The notes under the pieces: generated by a model
What the model saw: only the letters and a program-made list of their open reading frames with translations
The model's database searches: none
What the model was told of the DNA's origin: nothing
Made by a program: the position numbers and the translations under genes
DNA from: an uncultured Colwellia sp.
GTDB taxonomy: Bacteria; Pseudomonadota; Gammaproteobacteria; Enterobacterales; Alteromonadaceae
Direction: 5' to 3'
Assembly (NCBI GenBank): GCA_913058145.1
Contig: CAJXQM010000003.1
Coordinates: 62,001 to 126,000 of the forward strand
DNA: 64,000 nucleotides
Shown here: positions 1-8,304 of the stretch, one piece after another
Numbering within the stretch: position 1 is the first letter of the stretch
Layout of the letters: the number at the start of each line of letters is the position of its first letter

Positions 1-45
1 TGGACGCTTTTTAGCGCCGCCACGAGCTAAACGAATGGTAACCAT
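1..45 (-). CDS. rpsP: 30S ribosomal protein S16, N-terminal end only
   Basis: Only the first 15 codons lie in the window. They read MVTIRLARGGAKKRP, which is the conserved S16 N-terminus. The gene continues beyond base 1. The start codon ATG is at 45-43, with a good AGAGG ribosome site about 6 bases upstream. S16 is an assembly protein of the 30S subunit. In gammaproteobacteria rpsP begins the rpsP-rimM-trmD-rplS operon and follows ffh, which matches the arrangement here. The fragment is too short for the ORF list, but the sequence match is clear. Confidence 0.9.
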   Translation of the reverse strand, partial: MVTIRLARGGAKKRP

Positions 46-214
46 ATCGTCCTCTTTTATATTTAAGTGTTAAAACGAATTTTCCAGACACTTCCTGCCG
101 AATCGACAGAAAAGCTCGCGTATTTTACGCTTTTGAGAGATAAACACAAGGAAAACTTGAGAAGCAGTAGAAAGATATATATTCAAGATGCAAGGTTTGG
201 CTGGAATTAGACAA

Positions 215-238
215 AGTGCGGGTAAAAAAACACGCACT
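215..238 (-). terminator. possible weak hairpin after ffh
   Basis: AGTGCG (215-220) pairs perfectly with CGCACT (233-238) around a 12-base loop that contains a homopolymer run. It lies between the ffh stop and rpsP. There is no T-tract after the stem on the minus strand, so termination is uncertain and read-through into rpsP is possible. Confidence 0.3.
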
Positions 239-291
239 CCCACTATATAATAGTCTGCCGTTATGACTATTAATGCAAAAAACTAAGGAGC

Positions 292-1677
292 CTAGCGACC
301 AAACATTCCGCCACCGCCACCCATACCACCTGGTGGCATCATACCTTGCATGCTTCGCATCATTTTTTTCATGCCGCCTTTGGCTGACATTTTTTTCATC
401 ATTTTTTGCATTTGAGCGAATTGCTTTAATAATTTATTAACATCTTGAATTTGTGTACCTGAACCAGCAGCAATACGACGTTTACGAGAGCCTTTAATAA
501 TATCTGGATATTCGCGTTCACCTGGTGTCATGGAATTAATAATAGCTTCCATACGATTGGTCAGTTTGTCGTCCATTTGGTCTTTAACTTTTGCCGACAT
601 ATTACCCATACCAGGTAATTTATCCATCATGCCCGTCATGCCACCCATGTTTTTCATTTGTCCGAGTTGGTCACGAAAGTCTTCTAAACTAAAACCTTTA
701 CCACTTTTAACTTTCTTGGCTAACTTTTCAGCCTTTTCACGATCTACGTTTTGCTCTATTTCTTCAACAAGTGACAGTACATCACCCATTCCCAAGATAC
801 GAGAGGCTATTCTGTCGGGATGAAAAGGTTCTAATGCTTCTATTTTTTCACCAACACCCATAAACTTAATAGGCTTACCCGTAATATGACGAATTGATAA
901 GGCTGCTCCACCACGAGCATCACCATCAGTTTTCGTTAAAATAATACCGGTTAGAGGTAATGCATCGTTGAACGCTTTAGCGGTATTCGCGGCATCTTGC
1001 CCAGTCATGGCATCAACAGTAAATAGCGTTTCAATAGGATTGATTGCTGCATGAAGATCTATGATTTCACCCATCATACTTTCATCAACGTGCAAACGAC
1101 CGGCTGTATCTACAATAACTACATCAAAGAAATTTTTCTTAGCATGATCAATGGCTGCATTGGCAATATTAATAGGCTTTTGCGTAATATCACTAGGAAA
1201 AAAACCGACATTAATTTCGTTAGCTAACGTTTCAAGTTGCTTAATGGCAGCTGGTCGGTATACATCAGCACTAACGACTAATACTTTTTTCTTTTCTCGC
1301 TCAGTTAAAAACTTAGCTAATTTTGCAACAGAAGTGGTTTTACCAGCTCCTTGTAAGCCCGCCATCAAAACTACCGCTGGAGGAGCGGCTCTCAAATCTA
1401 GGGTTTCATTAATGCCACCCATCGAAAGTTCTAGTTCTTTTTGAACGATTTTTACAAATACTTGACCAGGCGTTAGGCTTTTAGATACATCAGTACCTAC
1501 CGCTTGCTCTTTCACTTTACCAACAAATTCACGAATAACCGGTAAAGCGACATCGGCTTCCAATAACGCCATGCGCACTTCACGCAAGGTATCTTTAATA
1601 TTATCTTCAGTTAAGCGACCACGCCCACTGATATTTTTAAGGGTTTTACCTAATCGTTCGGAAAGATTATCAAACAT
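292..1677 (-). CDS. ffh: signal recognition particle protein Ffh
   Basis: Ffh is the GTPase of the bacterial SRP. With 4.5S RNA it binds signal sequences on nascent inner-membrane proteins and delivers ribosomes to FtsY. The 461-residue length is normal for the family. The N domain is followed by the G domain, with the P-loop GLQGAGKTT near residue 107 and the motif TKTDGDARGGAA. The C-terminal M domain is strongly methionine-rich and ends in a Gly/Met tail (GMGGGGGMFGR). The gene lies directly upstream of rpsP on the same strand and is divergent from the permease at 1887. The ffh-ypjD-corC-like neighbourhood is common in gammaproteobacteria. Identification is secure. Confidence 0.98.
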   Translation of the reverse strand: MFDNLSERLGKTLKNISGRGRLTEDNIKDTLREVRMALLEADVALPVIREFVGKVKEQAVGTDVSKSLTPGQVFVKIVQKELELSMGGINETLDLRAAPPAVVLMAGLQGAGKTTSVAKLAKFLTEREKKKVLVVSADVYRPAAIKQLETLANEINVGFFPSDITQKPINIANAAIDHAKKNFFDVVIVDTAGRLHVDESMMGEIIDLHAAINPIETLFTVDAMTGQDAANTAKAFNDALPLTGIILTKTDGDARGGAALSIRHITGKPIKFMGVGEKIEALEPFHPDRIASRILGMGDVLSLVEEIEQNVDREKAEKLAKKVKSGKGFSLEDFRDQLGQMKNMGGMTGMMDKLPGMGNMSAKVKDQMDDKLTNRMEAIINSMTPGEREYPDIIKGSRKRRIAAGSGTQIQDVNKLLKQFAQMQKMMKKMSAKGGMKKMMRSMQGMMPPGGMGGGGGMFGR

Positions 1678-1886
1678 GAATAACTCGAATAAAAACTATT
1701 AACAAAAATTATGACGCTATTATACCTGCGCTAACGATAATCTAAAGAAGAAAATTTTAACAACAGTAGATATCAGTGAAATATGCACGTTATTATGATT
1801 CACTCTGCCGTCCTAAAACTCGCATGTTGAGGTGGTTTTGGTATATAATAACTGTATTTTTTATCGTTATTTATTTGGGTAATACT

Positions 1887-3077
1887 GTGGAACAGTTAAC
1901 GTCTTTTATCAAAAACTTTATCGATCTAAGTGCTGAAGCAAGCCCTTGGTTATTACTCGGTTTATTAATTGCGGGTTTAATGAAAGCTTGGGTGCCAAGT
2001 AAAATTCTCAGTAAACATTTAGGCAAAGGCAAATCTGCCATTGTTAAAGCCGCTTTGATCGGCGCACCGTTACCATTATGCTCTTGTGGGGTAATACCGG
2101 TAGCAACCGAGTTAAGACGTAGCGGCGCATCAGCCCCCGCTACAGCAGCATTTTTAGTTGCTACGCCTGAAACAGGTATTGATTCTGTTTCTGTTTCCTA
2201 TGCACTACTCGGCCCAATACTTGCTGTTTATCGCCCTTTTTCCGCGATCATGTCAGCAATCATTACGGGGTTACTGGTGTCAGGTATCAAAGAAGAAGAT
2301 ATTAAGTTACCCGCTACTGATGTAAAACAAAGTGAGACAAGTTGTTGCGCTAGCAAGCAACCTGCACCACAAGTTTTACCAATTGAACCTACCGTTAGTA
2401 GTTGCTGTAGTTCACCCCCCCCCATTAAAGAAATAAAAATTGAAGCGAAGACAAGTTCATGTTGTTCATCTACCACCGCAACAAACACTGCAATTATATC
2501 AAAAAAATCTTTTATTCCCTCGTCTGCATTGGCTTATTTTTTTGAAAAAACTAAAATGGGTGTATATTACGCCGCGACAAAATTAATTGATGACATTATC
2601 GTTTGGTTAGCTATCGGCCTTCTCTTTGCCGCAATTATTCGTACCTTCTTACCTCCAGAATTTCTATTAAGCTACGGTAGTGGCTTGCCTGCCATGTTAC
2701 TTATGATTGTGATATCTATCCCTATGTATATTTGTGCTACGGCTTCAACCCCCATAGCAGCAGGGTTTATTATGGCGGGGTTGTCACCTGGTACTGCTTT
2801 AGTTTTTATGATGGCAGGCCCTGCAACTAACATTTCAACTTTAGGGGTAATTAAAAATGAAATGGGTGGCGCGGTATTAATTCGTTATTTATTGGGTGTT
2901 GCTATATCTGCTATCGGGTTTGCTAGCTTACTTGATTTTGTTTTGAATTATTACGCAATTAATATTAGCGAACAAATGCAACATTCTCATGAATTATTAC
3001 CTTATTGGCTTGGCTTAACGTGTGCCAGTTTAATTACATTATTAGCCATTAAACCCCTAAGAAAGCTAATACTGTAA
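1887..3077 (+). CDS. SO_0444-type Cu/Zn efflux permease (DUF318/ArsP_1 family)
   Basis: This is a polytopic inner-membrane permease of the family often annotated as a Cu/Zn efflux transporter. The family signature is visible: PLPLCSCGVIP near residue 65, then a long conserved stretch around RRSGASAPATAAFLVATPETG, and a second conserved half around YICATASTPIAAGF. A hydrophilic cytoplasmic loop (about residues 145-200) carries three evenly spaced Ser-Cys-Cys motifs, which are plausible metal ligands. I prefer the GTG at 1887. It gives the usual N-terminus (VEQLTSFIKN), whereas the longer frame from 1776 adds 37 residues with a hydrophobic stretch unusual for the family. The start remains uncertain because its ribosome site is weak. 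No metal-responsive regulator lies next to it. The true substrate is not established. Confidence 0.8.
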   Translation: MEQLTSFIKNFIDLSAEASPWLLLGLLIAGLMKAWVPSKILSKHLGKGKSAIVKAALIGAPLPLCSCGVIPVATELRRSGASAPATAAFLVATPETGIDSVSVSYALLGPILAVYRPFSAIMSAIITGLLVSGIKEEDIKLPATDVKQSETSCCASKQPAPQVLPIEPTVSSCCSSPPPIKEIKIEAKTSSCCSSTTATNTAIISKKSFIPSSALAYFFEKTKMGVYYAATKLIDDIIVWLAIGLLFAAIIRTFLPPEFLLSYGSGLPAMLLMIVISIPMYICATASTPIAAGFIMAGLSPGTALVFMMAGPATNISTLGVIKNEMGGAVLIRYLLGVAISAIGFASLLDFVLNYYAINISEQMQHSHELLPYWLGLTCASLITLLAIKPLRKLIL

Positions 3078-3201
3078 ATGAAAGCTCCTTAGTTTTTATT
3101 ACTTATTTTTTAATTTAAATCAAAGCTTTTACTTAATTGCATAGTATTGGTAATTTTATCTGATAGAATCATTTTAATTGTATGTTAGTAGGAATTAATT
3201 A

Positions 3202-4002
3202 GTGGATTTTTTGGTTATTGGATATAGCATCGCATTTATTGCTTACATGCTTGCCACCTTGGCAATTTTATCGCGCCTATTTCACCCTAAAGGTCCTAAT
3301 CTTAACCAAGTCTTAGTACTCGCCATTATTGCTGTAATCTCACATATATTTAATGGCGCACAATTATTTTTAAGTCCCGACGCCATCAACTTTAGCCTGC
3401 CAAATGTTATTTCTCTGGTTAGTTTAGCAATTACCATCACTATTTCTCTTATAGCACTGCGCATGAAAGTTAACTTGTTACTTCCGGTAATATATGGTTT
3501 TGCCGGTATTTGGCAGTTAATCATGATTTTCATACCCCAAACAGAGTCAATACCGCTCATGACAGAAAAAGCCATTTTAGTGGGGCATATAAGTATTGCG
3601 TTAATTGCCTATTGTATTTTAATCATTGCCACGTTATACGCGTTTCAGGTCGCTTATATCAACCTAAAATTAAAAAATAAAAACCTCACTGCTGTGGTAC
3701 ATTTGCCCCCCTTAATGCAAGTTGAAAAACAACTGTTTACCATTTTAATAATGGGTACTGTGTGTTTGTTTGCTAGCCAACTTATTGGTCTTCTTTTTCT
3801 TGATGGCTTTTGGGCAAAAGAGAACCTTCATAAAACGGTACTCTCTTTAATAGCTTTAGCTATTTACGTTATTATATTAGCCGGACATTTTTATCAGGGT
3901 TGGCGCGGTCATAGAGTATTGTTGTTAACGATAACAGCAAGCGTTCTCTTAACCTTGTCATACTTTGGTAGTCGATTCGTTAAAGAATTTATACTGTCTT
4001 AA
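3202..4002 (+). CDS. ypjD: YpjD-like cytochrome c assembly (CcsA/HemX-type) membrane protein
   Basis: This 266-residue protein is almost entirely hydrophobic, with about eight membrane segments. It belongs to the CcsA/CcmF-like cytochrome c assembly superfamily, as does E. coli YpjD, which has nearly the same length and also lies beside ffh. Histidines that could contact heme sit in LVGHISIALIAY, ENLHKTVLS and AGHFYQGWRGHR. The start is GTG at 3202, behind an AGGA ribosome site. The biochemical role of YpjD is not well defined, and heme handling is inferred from the family. Its stop codon is followed at once by four copies of an 8-base repeat and then by the CNNM-type gene, so the two are probably cotranscribed. 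Confidence 0.85.
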   Translation: MDFLVIGYSIAFIAYMLATLAILSRLFHPKGPNLNQVLVLAIIAVISHIFNGAQLFLSPDAINFSLPNVISLVSLAITITISLIALRMKVNLLLPVIYGFAGIWQLIMIFIPQTESIPLMTEKAILVGHISIALIAYCILIIATLYAFQVAYINLKLKNKNLTAVVHLPPLMQVEKQLFTILIMGTVCLFASQLIGLLFLDGFWAKENLHKTVLSLIALAIYVIILAGHFYQGWRGHRVLLLTITASVLLTLSYFGSRFVKEFILS

Positions 4003-4034
4003 CTTTACTACTTTACTACTTTACTACTTTACTA
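4003..4034. repeat. four perfect tandem copies of CTTTACTA
   Basis: The 8-base unit occurs four times without a mismatch. It begins directly after the ypjD stop and runs into the AAAGGA ribosome site of the next gene (start 4048). A change in copy number would alter only the spacing between the two genes. Confidence 0.95.
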
Positions 4035-4047
4035 AAGGATCCCTTTT

Positions 4048-5337
4048 TTGGAAAACATATCAACTCAGATGCTTTTTATTGTTTTAGGCATACTGATACT
4101 TATTTCAGCTTATTTTTCAGGCTCTGAAACTGGTATGATGTCACTAAATCGATATCGACTAAGACACCTTGAAAAAGAAAAACACAAAGGCGCAAAACGC
4201 GTTAGTAAATTACTTAAACGACCAGATCGCCTTATAGGTTTGATTCTTATTGGCAATAATTTGGTCAACATTGCCGCTGCGTCTATTGCTACTATTATTG
4301 GTATACGTTATTTTGGTGATGTCTATGGCATGTTAGTTTCAACAGTTGTACTAACGTTAGTTATTTTAATTTTTGCAGAAGTTACGCCTAAAACCCTTGC
4401 CGCTTTATACCCTGAAAAAATAGCTTTTCCTAGCTCAATACTATTGACACTATTACTGAAAATATTATTTCCATTAGTCATTGCGGTAAACTGGATCACT
4501 AATGGTATTTTAATGCTTTTAGGTATTAGCTCTGAACAGCGGGAACAACATAGTTTAAGCTCAGAAGAATTGCGCACGGTAGTCAATGAATCAGGCGCAT
4601 TATTGCATGAGCAAGATCAAAGCATGCTAATGAGTATATTAGATTTAGACAAAGTAAGTGTTGAAGACATTATGATCCCTCGAAGCGAGTTAGTGGGCAT
4701 TGATGTAAACGACGACTGGAAAAAAATTCAAAAACAATTAACCCAAGCTAATCATACTCGCGTTTTACTTTATCGCGATAACATTGACGATGTTGTTGGC
4801 TATATTCATGCGCGCGATGCATTAAAGCTGCTATCAAAAAGTCAATTCACCAAAGCAACATTACTACGTGCTGTACGTGAGTTATATTTTATTCCTGAAG
4901 GCACACCACTTAATATTCAACTATTAAAATTTCAGCATGCAAAAGAGCGCTTAGGCTTAGTTGTTGACGAATATGGTGATATTCAAGGCTTAGTCACTTT
5001 AGAAGATATTCTTGAAGAAATTGTTGGTGACTTCACCACTACCATGACACCCACACCGAGTGAAGAAGTCACTTTACAGCCTGATGGTAGTTATTTAGTT
5101 GATGGTAGTGCGAGTATTCGTGACGTAAACAAAGAGATGACTTGGCAACTACCAACAGATGGTCCAAAAACACTTAATGGTTTAATTATTGAGCATTTAG
5201 AAGACATACCACAAAACAACCTTAGCGTTCGTATTGCCGGCTACCCTATAGAAATAGTAGAGGTTTCGAATAACAGAATAAAAATAGTACGTGTTATGCC
5301 AGAATTTTTTGTTAGTAAAACGCAAGAAGAATACTAA
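4048..5337 (+). CDS. HlyC/CorC (CNNM) family transporter, YfjD-like
   Basis: A CNNM/CorC-type membrane protein linked to magnesium or cobalt homeostasis. Domain order is clear. An N-terminal DUF21 membrane domain covers about residues 1-190, including FSGSETGMMSLNRYRL and the conserved LIGNNLVN and FAEVTPKT. Two CBS domains cover about 205-330, with MIPRSELVGID and a VDEYGDIQGLVTLEDILEEI stretch. The CorC_HlyC C-terminal domain follows. The length (429) matches E. coli YfjD. The start is TTG at 4048, behind AAAGGAT at 8-9 bases spacing. It lies downstream of ypjD, the order seen in many relatives of ffh-ypjD-yfjD. Ion specificity cannot be read from sequence. Confidence 0.9.
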   Translation: MENISTQMLFIVLGILILISAYFSGSETGMMSLNRYRLRHLEKEKHKGAKRVSKLLKRPDRLIGLILIGNNLVNIAAASIATIIGIRYFGDVYGMLVSTVVLTLVILIFAEVTPKTLAALYPEKIAFPSSILLTLLLKILFPLVIAVNWITNGILMLLGISSEQREQHSLSSEELRTVVNESGALLHEQDQSMLMSILDLDKVSVEDIMIPRSELVGIDVNDDWKKIQKQLTQANHTRVLLYRDNIDDVVGYIHARDALKLLSKSQFTKATLLRAVRELYFIPEGTPLNIQLLKFQHAKERLGLVVDEYGDIQGLVTLEDILEEIVGDFTTTMTPTPSEEVTLQPDGSYLVDGSASIRDVNKEMTWQLPTDGPKTLNGLIIEHLEDIPQNNLSVRIAGYPIEIVEVSNNRIKIVRVMPEFFVSKTQEEY

Positions 5338-5373
5338 GACGTCCACAATATACCTAACAAAGTTAATAACAAA

Positions 5374-5426
5374 GTTATCCACAGCTCAAATAGTAAAAAT
5401 AGCTTTCCACAATATCTGTGGATAAC
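5374..5426. promoter_or_regulatory. inverted pair of perfect DnaA-box sequences with a third weaker box
   Basis: TTATCCACA is at 5375-5383 and its complement TGTGGATAA is at 5417-5425. They sit within an 11-base perfect inverted repeat, GTTATCCACAG (5374-5384) and CTGTGGATAAC (5416-5426). CTTTCCACA at 5403-5411 is one mismatch from the relaxed box. The site lies in the 276-base spacer between the convergent CNNM-type and transglycosylase-like genes, so it is not a promoter region. It could bind DnaA, or simply form a hairpin at two gene ends. Confidence 0.5.
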
Positions 5427-5613
5427 AATCTCAAAGCCTACTAGTCACAGCTTATTGTTATTTCAACCGTTTTTTTAACAAATATTTCATCTTTTCTTAA
5501 AGAAGTTATTGCAAAATCACTACGCTATAGTTCACTTGGCTTTACTCGTTTTTTATAATAAAAAGAACAAAGTGGCAAGATTTATGCTTTGTCAAATTAA
5601 CGTATATTTATTC

Positions 5614-6249
5614 TTAACCAAAAAATAATCGCCATAACCAGCCATGGTTTAAATCAGCTTCACAGCTTTTTAATTGTGCTGAGTAACGCAGGGCTCTATT
5701 GTCTACTTTTCTTGATACTTTAACTAACCACCCTTTCTTTTTATAACTTTTATGTTTAAAACCACCCCAGCCTTCATGATAGTTTAAATACTGGTTATAG
5801 GCATCCCACTTAGATACACTGTTAATTTTTTGTGTTTTAAAAATAAACCATCCCATAAAATCAATAGCATCATCAAAGTCATCGCGATCAGCACCCGAAT
5901 TACCTGTTTCGCGAACGTAGTCGTCCCATGTCATTGTTTTGGCTTGTGAATAACCATATGCACTGCTTACCCTACCCCACGGAATAAAACCCAGCAAATA
6001 ATCTCTAGGTGGCTGTGCATCATGTTTAAATGAGCTTTCTTGATACATCATACTCATAGGCACGTGAATAGGTACGCCCCAACGGTCTCTGACATCTTTT
6101 GCAGCAAAATACCAATCTCTATGTTCACGAAATATTTCACAAACATCTTCAGGATTTTGAGGTGGTGGTGTTGCACAGCTAGATAAAAGCAAAGCACAGA
6201 GCACTATCGAACAAATAGAGGTAACTTTAGGGGAAAGCAATAATGCCAT
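5614..6249 (-). CDS. lipoprotein with lysozyme-like (SLT) transglycosylase domain
   Basis: A 211-residue predicted outer-membrane lipoprotein. The signal peptide ends in the lipobox LLSSCAT, with Cys at about residue 25. The segment VPMSMMYQESSFKHDAQPP resembles the catalytic region of soluble lytic transglycosylases, with the Glu of QESSF as the likely catalytic acid. The later SAYGYSQAKTMTW and YNQYLNYHEGWGGF match the GYSQ-like and Y-N-GWGG motifs of this fold. It probably cleaves peptidoglycan glycan strands. No partner gene is adjacent. A divergent or non-catalytic member of the fold cannot be excluded. Confidence 0.75.
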   Translation of the reverse strand: MALLLSPKVTSICSIVLCALLLSSCATPPPQNPEDVCEIFREHRDWYFAAKDVRDRWGVPIHVPMSMMYQESSFKHDAQPPRDYLLGFIPWGRVSSAYGYSQAKTMTWDDYVRETGNSGADRDDFDDAIDFMGWFIFKTQKINSVSKWDAYNQYLNYHEGWGGFKHKSYKKKGWLVKVSRKVDNRALRYSAQLKSCEADLNHGWLWRLFFG

Positions 6250-6624
6250 AATTAAGTGAACTCTTATGATTTTATAATAAAACTGATAATGCCAGAATTC
6301 TCAATGAATTGGCACTACATAGCTGATTTTTTCGTAAATTTTAAGAAAAAGGGGCGGGTTCTGTTGTATATAATAAATAAATTGAACTTATCTGGTCATT
6401 TGTACTCTTAACTTGTAGTTATGTTATTCCCTTAGTGTTTCATGTTTTTATGCGCTTACTTAATTGTTAAGCGCATTTTTTTTCCTTATAAAATAGGTTG
6501 TACAGAGTAATACAAAACAACATGAAAAAGAGTTTACTCAGGGGGCGCTTTTTAAACTTCTCCTTCTAGCTAGGCTTTGACATTAACAATATTGTCTATT
6601 TTGATAAACTCAATCAGAAAAATA
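6250..6624. other. 375-base spacer between two minus-strand genes
   Basis: It holds a candidate plus-strand small RNA (6381-6483, listed separately) with a promoter-like TATAAT at 6369-6374. The part nearest gshA (about 6535-6590) has a weak AGTTTA/TAAACT hairpin that could end the gshA transcript. I see no protein-coding sequence. Confidence 0.5.
6381..6483 (+). ncRNA. candidate small RNA with intrinsic terminator
   Basis: A strong rho-independent terminator points rightward on the plus strand: ATGCGCTTA (6450-6458), a 9-base loop, TAAGCGCAT (6468-6476), then a run of eight T (6476-6483). No plus-strand gene lies upstream, since both neighbours are on the minus strand. A TATAAT hexamer at 6369-6374, preceded by TG two bases upstream, could start a transcript near 6381 and give an RNA of about 100 nt. 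The -35 region is poor. I do not recognise a known sRNA family. Confidence rests on the orphan terminator. Confidence 0.4.
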
Positions 6625-8211
6625 TTAACTGTTAAAATAATCTGCTAAAAAGTCATCAAAATTTAATGTGTCATTCGCTTCAATATCAAGCTGGTTTTGA
6701 TGAGATTTATTTGCCCCATCAATAAAATACTGCTCTGAATAAAATTGATACTCCCGATCAAGTGATTCTTGGCGATATTTAGCTGCCTTCGCGAGTGAGT
6801 ATTCTGACAGGCTTTGCTCTTGCTCCACCATAATAGATAAAACTTCTGCGGACGGGGTTAAGCTTGCATCATTAATTTTTGCGCGCTCTCTCGTGATTGA
6901 GTCACTGTAATTAGTCGTGTCGTAGGCATTATCTAATAGTGTTGCTACATGCGCCATATTATCAAACAATTCATTACCCCAGGTCATCACCGACTTTTCA
7001 GTCACTTCACCTTGACCATTAGCAGCAGATAATAATAATTTAGGATCGCGTCCACGAAGTACCACTTCATTCATGTTTTTATCATGGCGCTGCTGTGAAT
7101 CACAATCAAATTCTTTGTTATTAATAAAAGCACAATAAGTTAAAAATATATCTAAAAAATGTACTTGTTCAATGCTAATACCTGTATCAACAAAAGGATT
7201 AACATCAAGTGCTCTTACTTCAATATATTCTACACCGCGATCACGTAATGCTTGTGATGGTTTTTCACCTGATTTCATTACTTGTTTTGGGCGGATTGGT
7301 GCATATAATTCGTTTTCTATTTGTAGAATGTTGCCATTAAGTTGCTGATACTCACCATTAACCTTTAACCCAATATCGGCAAACTGTTCAGACTTTAATC
7401 CAATAGCTTTTTGCACACCATCAACATAATCATGCAAATTGTTATAACATATTTTTAACGATGACTGCTCGCTACTGGTATAGCCTAAATCACTCATACG
7501 TAGTGACGTTGCATATTCTAAGTATAAAGCGCCACGAGGTGACTTTTTAAAAGGCAACTGTGATACTTTACCTTGTAAAAAAGAATCACAAAGCGCAGGT
7601 GAACTACCGTACAAATACGGAATTAACCAACAGTAACGTTTATAATTCCTCAATATTGAGAAATATCGATCTGAAATAAAATCGCTCATCACTTGTTCAT
7701 CGTTATGCAGAGACTGCATAACTTGCCAGAAATTTTGAGAAAATGAAAAGTTAAAATGAATGCCTGCAATAACTTGCATCATTGAGCCGTAGCGATTCTT
7801 TAATCCCTGACGATAAACCGTTTTCATTTTTCCAATATTAGAATTGCCATATTGCGCCAACGGCACTTCTTCCGCATCATGAACAAAACAAGGCATACTC
7901 ATTGGCCATAACAATTCACCATTGATGTTGGCAAAAGTATATTTTTGAATATCTTGCAGTTGTGCTATGGCTTCCTCTGGCGAGTAACTTACGGGGGTGA
8001 TAAATTCTAATAAGGTTTCAGAATAATCTGTCGTGATTTCACCATGCGTTAGCGCCGCCCCTAATTTATTATAGTGACCATGCGGTGATAGCTGACCGTT
8101 TGGCAAAATCCTTAAGGCTTCACGCTCAATTCCTCGACCGATACTAGCAAGGGCTTTGAAGTTTTTTTCTTGATTAAAGGCGTCAATATAATCATGCAAT
8201 GATAATGTCAA
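6625..8211 (-). CDS. gshA: glutamate--cysteine ligase (gamma-glutamylcysteine synthetase)
   Basis: It catalyses the first, ATP-dependent step of glutathione synthesis, joining the gamma-carboxyl of glutamate to cysteine. The 528-residue length and the sequence agree with the proteobacterial class I GshA family (E. coli 518). Visible family segments include GRGIEREALRI near the N-terminus, LTHGEITTDYSE, GIHFNFS and YIEVRALDVNPF. The start is TTG at 8211, with a TAGGA ribosome site 8 bases upstream. No in-frame ATG with a better site is visible nearby. gshB is not in the window. The gene stands alone, 93 bases downstream of the M16 peptidase gene on the same strand, so they may share transcripts. 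Confidence 0.96.
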   Translation of the reverse strand: MTLSLHDYIDAFNQEKNFKALASIGRGIEREALRILPNGQLSPHGHYNKLGAALTHGEITTDYSETLLEFITPVSYSPEEAIAQLQDIQKYTFANINGELLWPMSMPCFVHDAEEVPLAQYGNSNIGKMKTVYRQGLKNRYGSMMQVIAGIHFNFSFSQNFWQVMQSLHNDEQVMSDFISDRYFSILRNYKRYCWLIPYLYGSSPALCDSFLQGKVSQLPFKKSPRGALYLEYATSLRMSDLGYTSSEQSSLKICYNNLHDYVDGVQKAIGLKSEQFADIGLKVNGEYQQLNGNILQIENELYAPIRPKQVMKSGEKPSQALRDRGVEYIEVRALDVNPFVDTGISIEQVHFLDIFLTYCAFINNKEFDCDSQQRHDKNMNEVVLRGRDPKLLLSAANGQGEVTEKSVMTWGNELFDNMAHVATLLDNAYDTTNYSDSITRERAKINDASLTPSAEVLSIMVEQEQSLSEYSLAKAAKYRQESLDREYQFYSEQYFIDGANKSHQNQLDIEANDTLNFDDFLADYFNS

Positions 8212-8304
8212 AATAATTCCTACGGTGTTAAACGAAACCCCTTATTTAATGAACTATAAATGAGGGGCTTTTATTGTTTTTCAATGGTTAAAGTAAAATT
8301 ACTA

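Noticed and set aside
530-823. 97-residue ORF antisense to ffh
   Set aside because: It lies opposite the methionine-rich Ffh M domain and arises from codon bias.
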